From a bacterium (lineage in GTDB: Bacteria > Patescibacteriota > Dojkabacteria > SC72 > WJKH01): a stretch of DNA of 33,058 nucleotides. Below, piece after piece: positions 32,918 through 33,058 of this stretch. The position numbers and the translations under genes were made by a program. The notes beneath the pieces were generated by a model. That model was not told the DNA's origin and did no database searches. It was given only the letters and a program-made list of their open reading frames with translations. How positions within the stretch are numbered: position 1 is the first letter of the stretch; every line of letters begins with the position of its first letter. Location: assembly GCA_029547225.1 (NCBI GenBank), contig JAKPPS010000012.1:1-33058 (forward strand). The letters are read 5' to 3'.

Positions 32918-33058
32918 AGGGTCTTGTAAAGATTAGAGAGGATTTTTACTCAACTCTTTCATCAACAATTTGTATATATTATCACTTCTGTGGTTAAAAC
33001 GCCACTCAGATTCTTTTAAATGTAAAATGAACTTATTTCTCGGAACTCCGTTGAATTT
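32918..33058 (-). mobile_element. IS1595-like insertion sequence, partial (transposase-end side)
   Basis: The terminus AGGGTCTTGTAAAG at 32918-32931 is the exact inverted partner of the repeat at 127-140. It lies one base outside the transposase stop codon. The rest of the element runs off the right edge. Both copies are read leftward, so this one is in direct orientation with the copy at the left edge. Confidence 0.75.
32933..33058 (-). CDS. IS1595-family (ISXO2-like) transposase, C-terminal fragment
   Basis: Forty-one codons and a TAA (32935-32933) are visible. The peptide includes KFNGVPRNKFILHLKESEWR followed by FNHRSDNIY and KLLMKELSKNPL. The pattern of a conserved L-K-E-x-E-W/F-R-F-N-x-R near the end is typical of ISXO2-like DDE transposases, whose last catalytic Glu lies in this helix. 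The open frame reaches the window edge without interruption, so the gene appears intact apart from the contig break. Confidence 0.75.
   Translation of the reverse strand, partial: KFNGVPRNKFILHLKESEWRFNHRSDNIYKLLMKELSKNPL

Noticed and set aside
32722-32919. 65-codon plus-strand frame next to the right IS
   Set aside because: AT-driven Ile/Phe/Lys composition, no promoter or ribosome-binding site, and it runs into the IS terminus.
1-33058. Circular plasmid or phage closed by the terminal IS
   Set aside because: The content is core chromosomal (rpoBC, rpsLG, dnaK, ppdK, smpB), with no replication, packaging or capsid genes, and the two transposase fragments do not join in frame.

Overview
This AT-rich window looks like a chromosomal contig from a bacterium with a small genome, most likely in the Candidate Phyla Radiation (Patescibacteria). 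That placement is an inference from gene style: a CPR-type TraD/VirD4-like ATPase beside an acidic orphan protein, a PP2C-like/transmembrane/beta-propeller protein next to smpB, AIM24, a bPH2 membrane protein, PPDK-based glycolysis, and several genes without Shine-Dalgarno sites. UGA is a stop here (for example the ATGA overlap at 12094-12097), which argues against the UGA=Gly groups SR1/Gracilibacteria. No 16S rRNA is present, so the phylum is not fixed.

Layout. Both ends lie in copies of an IS1595-like (ISXO2-type) insertion sequence in the same orientation: the transposase N-terminus at 1-86(-) and its C-terminus at 32933-33058(-), each with the same 14-bp terminal repeat. The contig probably broke at this repeat. 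From left to right: AIM24 protein(+), FtsB/DivIC division protein(-), Xer-like recombinase plus HAD phosphatase(+), an exported Cys-containing orphan(+), tRNA-Ile(UAU)(-), then a leftward block (4678-12723) of TraD-like ATPase, acidic orphan, SmpB, PP2C-like/propeller protein, a small membrane protein and a bPH2 protein. Next come the heat-shock operon hrcA-grpE-dnaK(-) behind a CIRCE operator, rplY plus a family-2 glycosyltransferase(+), the operon rpoB-rpoC-rpsL-rpsG(-), and the glycolytic pair ppdK, gpmI(-).

How parts fit. HrcA should bind CIRCE, which sits just after a TTGACA-17-TAATAT promoter, and so control its own operon; dnaJ is not here. GpmI and PPDK carry out neighbouring lower-glycolysis steps (3PG to 2PG; PEP/pyruvate interconversion). 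SmpB serves tmRNA-mediated ribosome rescue. The rpoBC-rpsLG operon has a strong promoter about 250 nt ahead of rpoB.

Most unusual signals. (1) A pair of related, non-coding, apparently structured elements (16733-16893 and 18743-18884) brackets the rplY-glycosyltransferase pair. They share an 81-nt ungapped core and a following stem whose sequence differs completely between copies while pairing is kept. (2) A GrpE with a 13-cysteine N-terminal extension. (3) RpoB with non-consensus residues at several rifampicin-contact positions, and S12 with Arg at the streptomycin-linked Lys88 position. (4) A tRNA-Ile with a UAU anticodon. (5) Promoters placed so close to start codons that rplY, the bPH2 gene and perhaps smpB could be leaderless. 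(6) A Xer-like recombinase with Asn in place of the box-II His.
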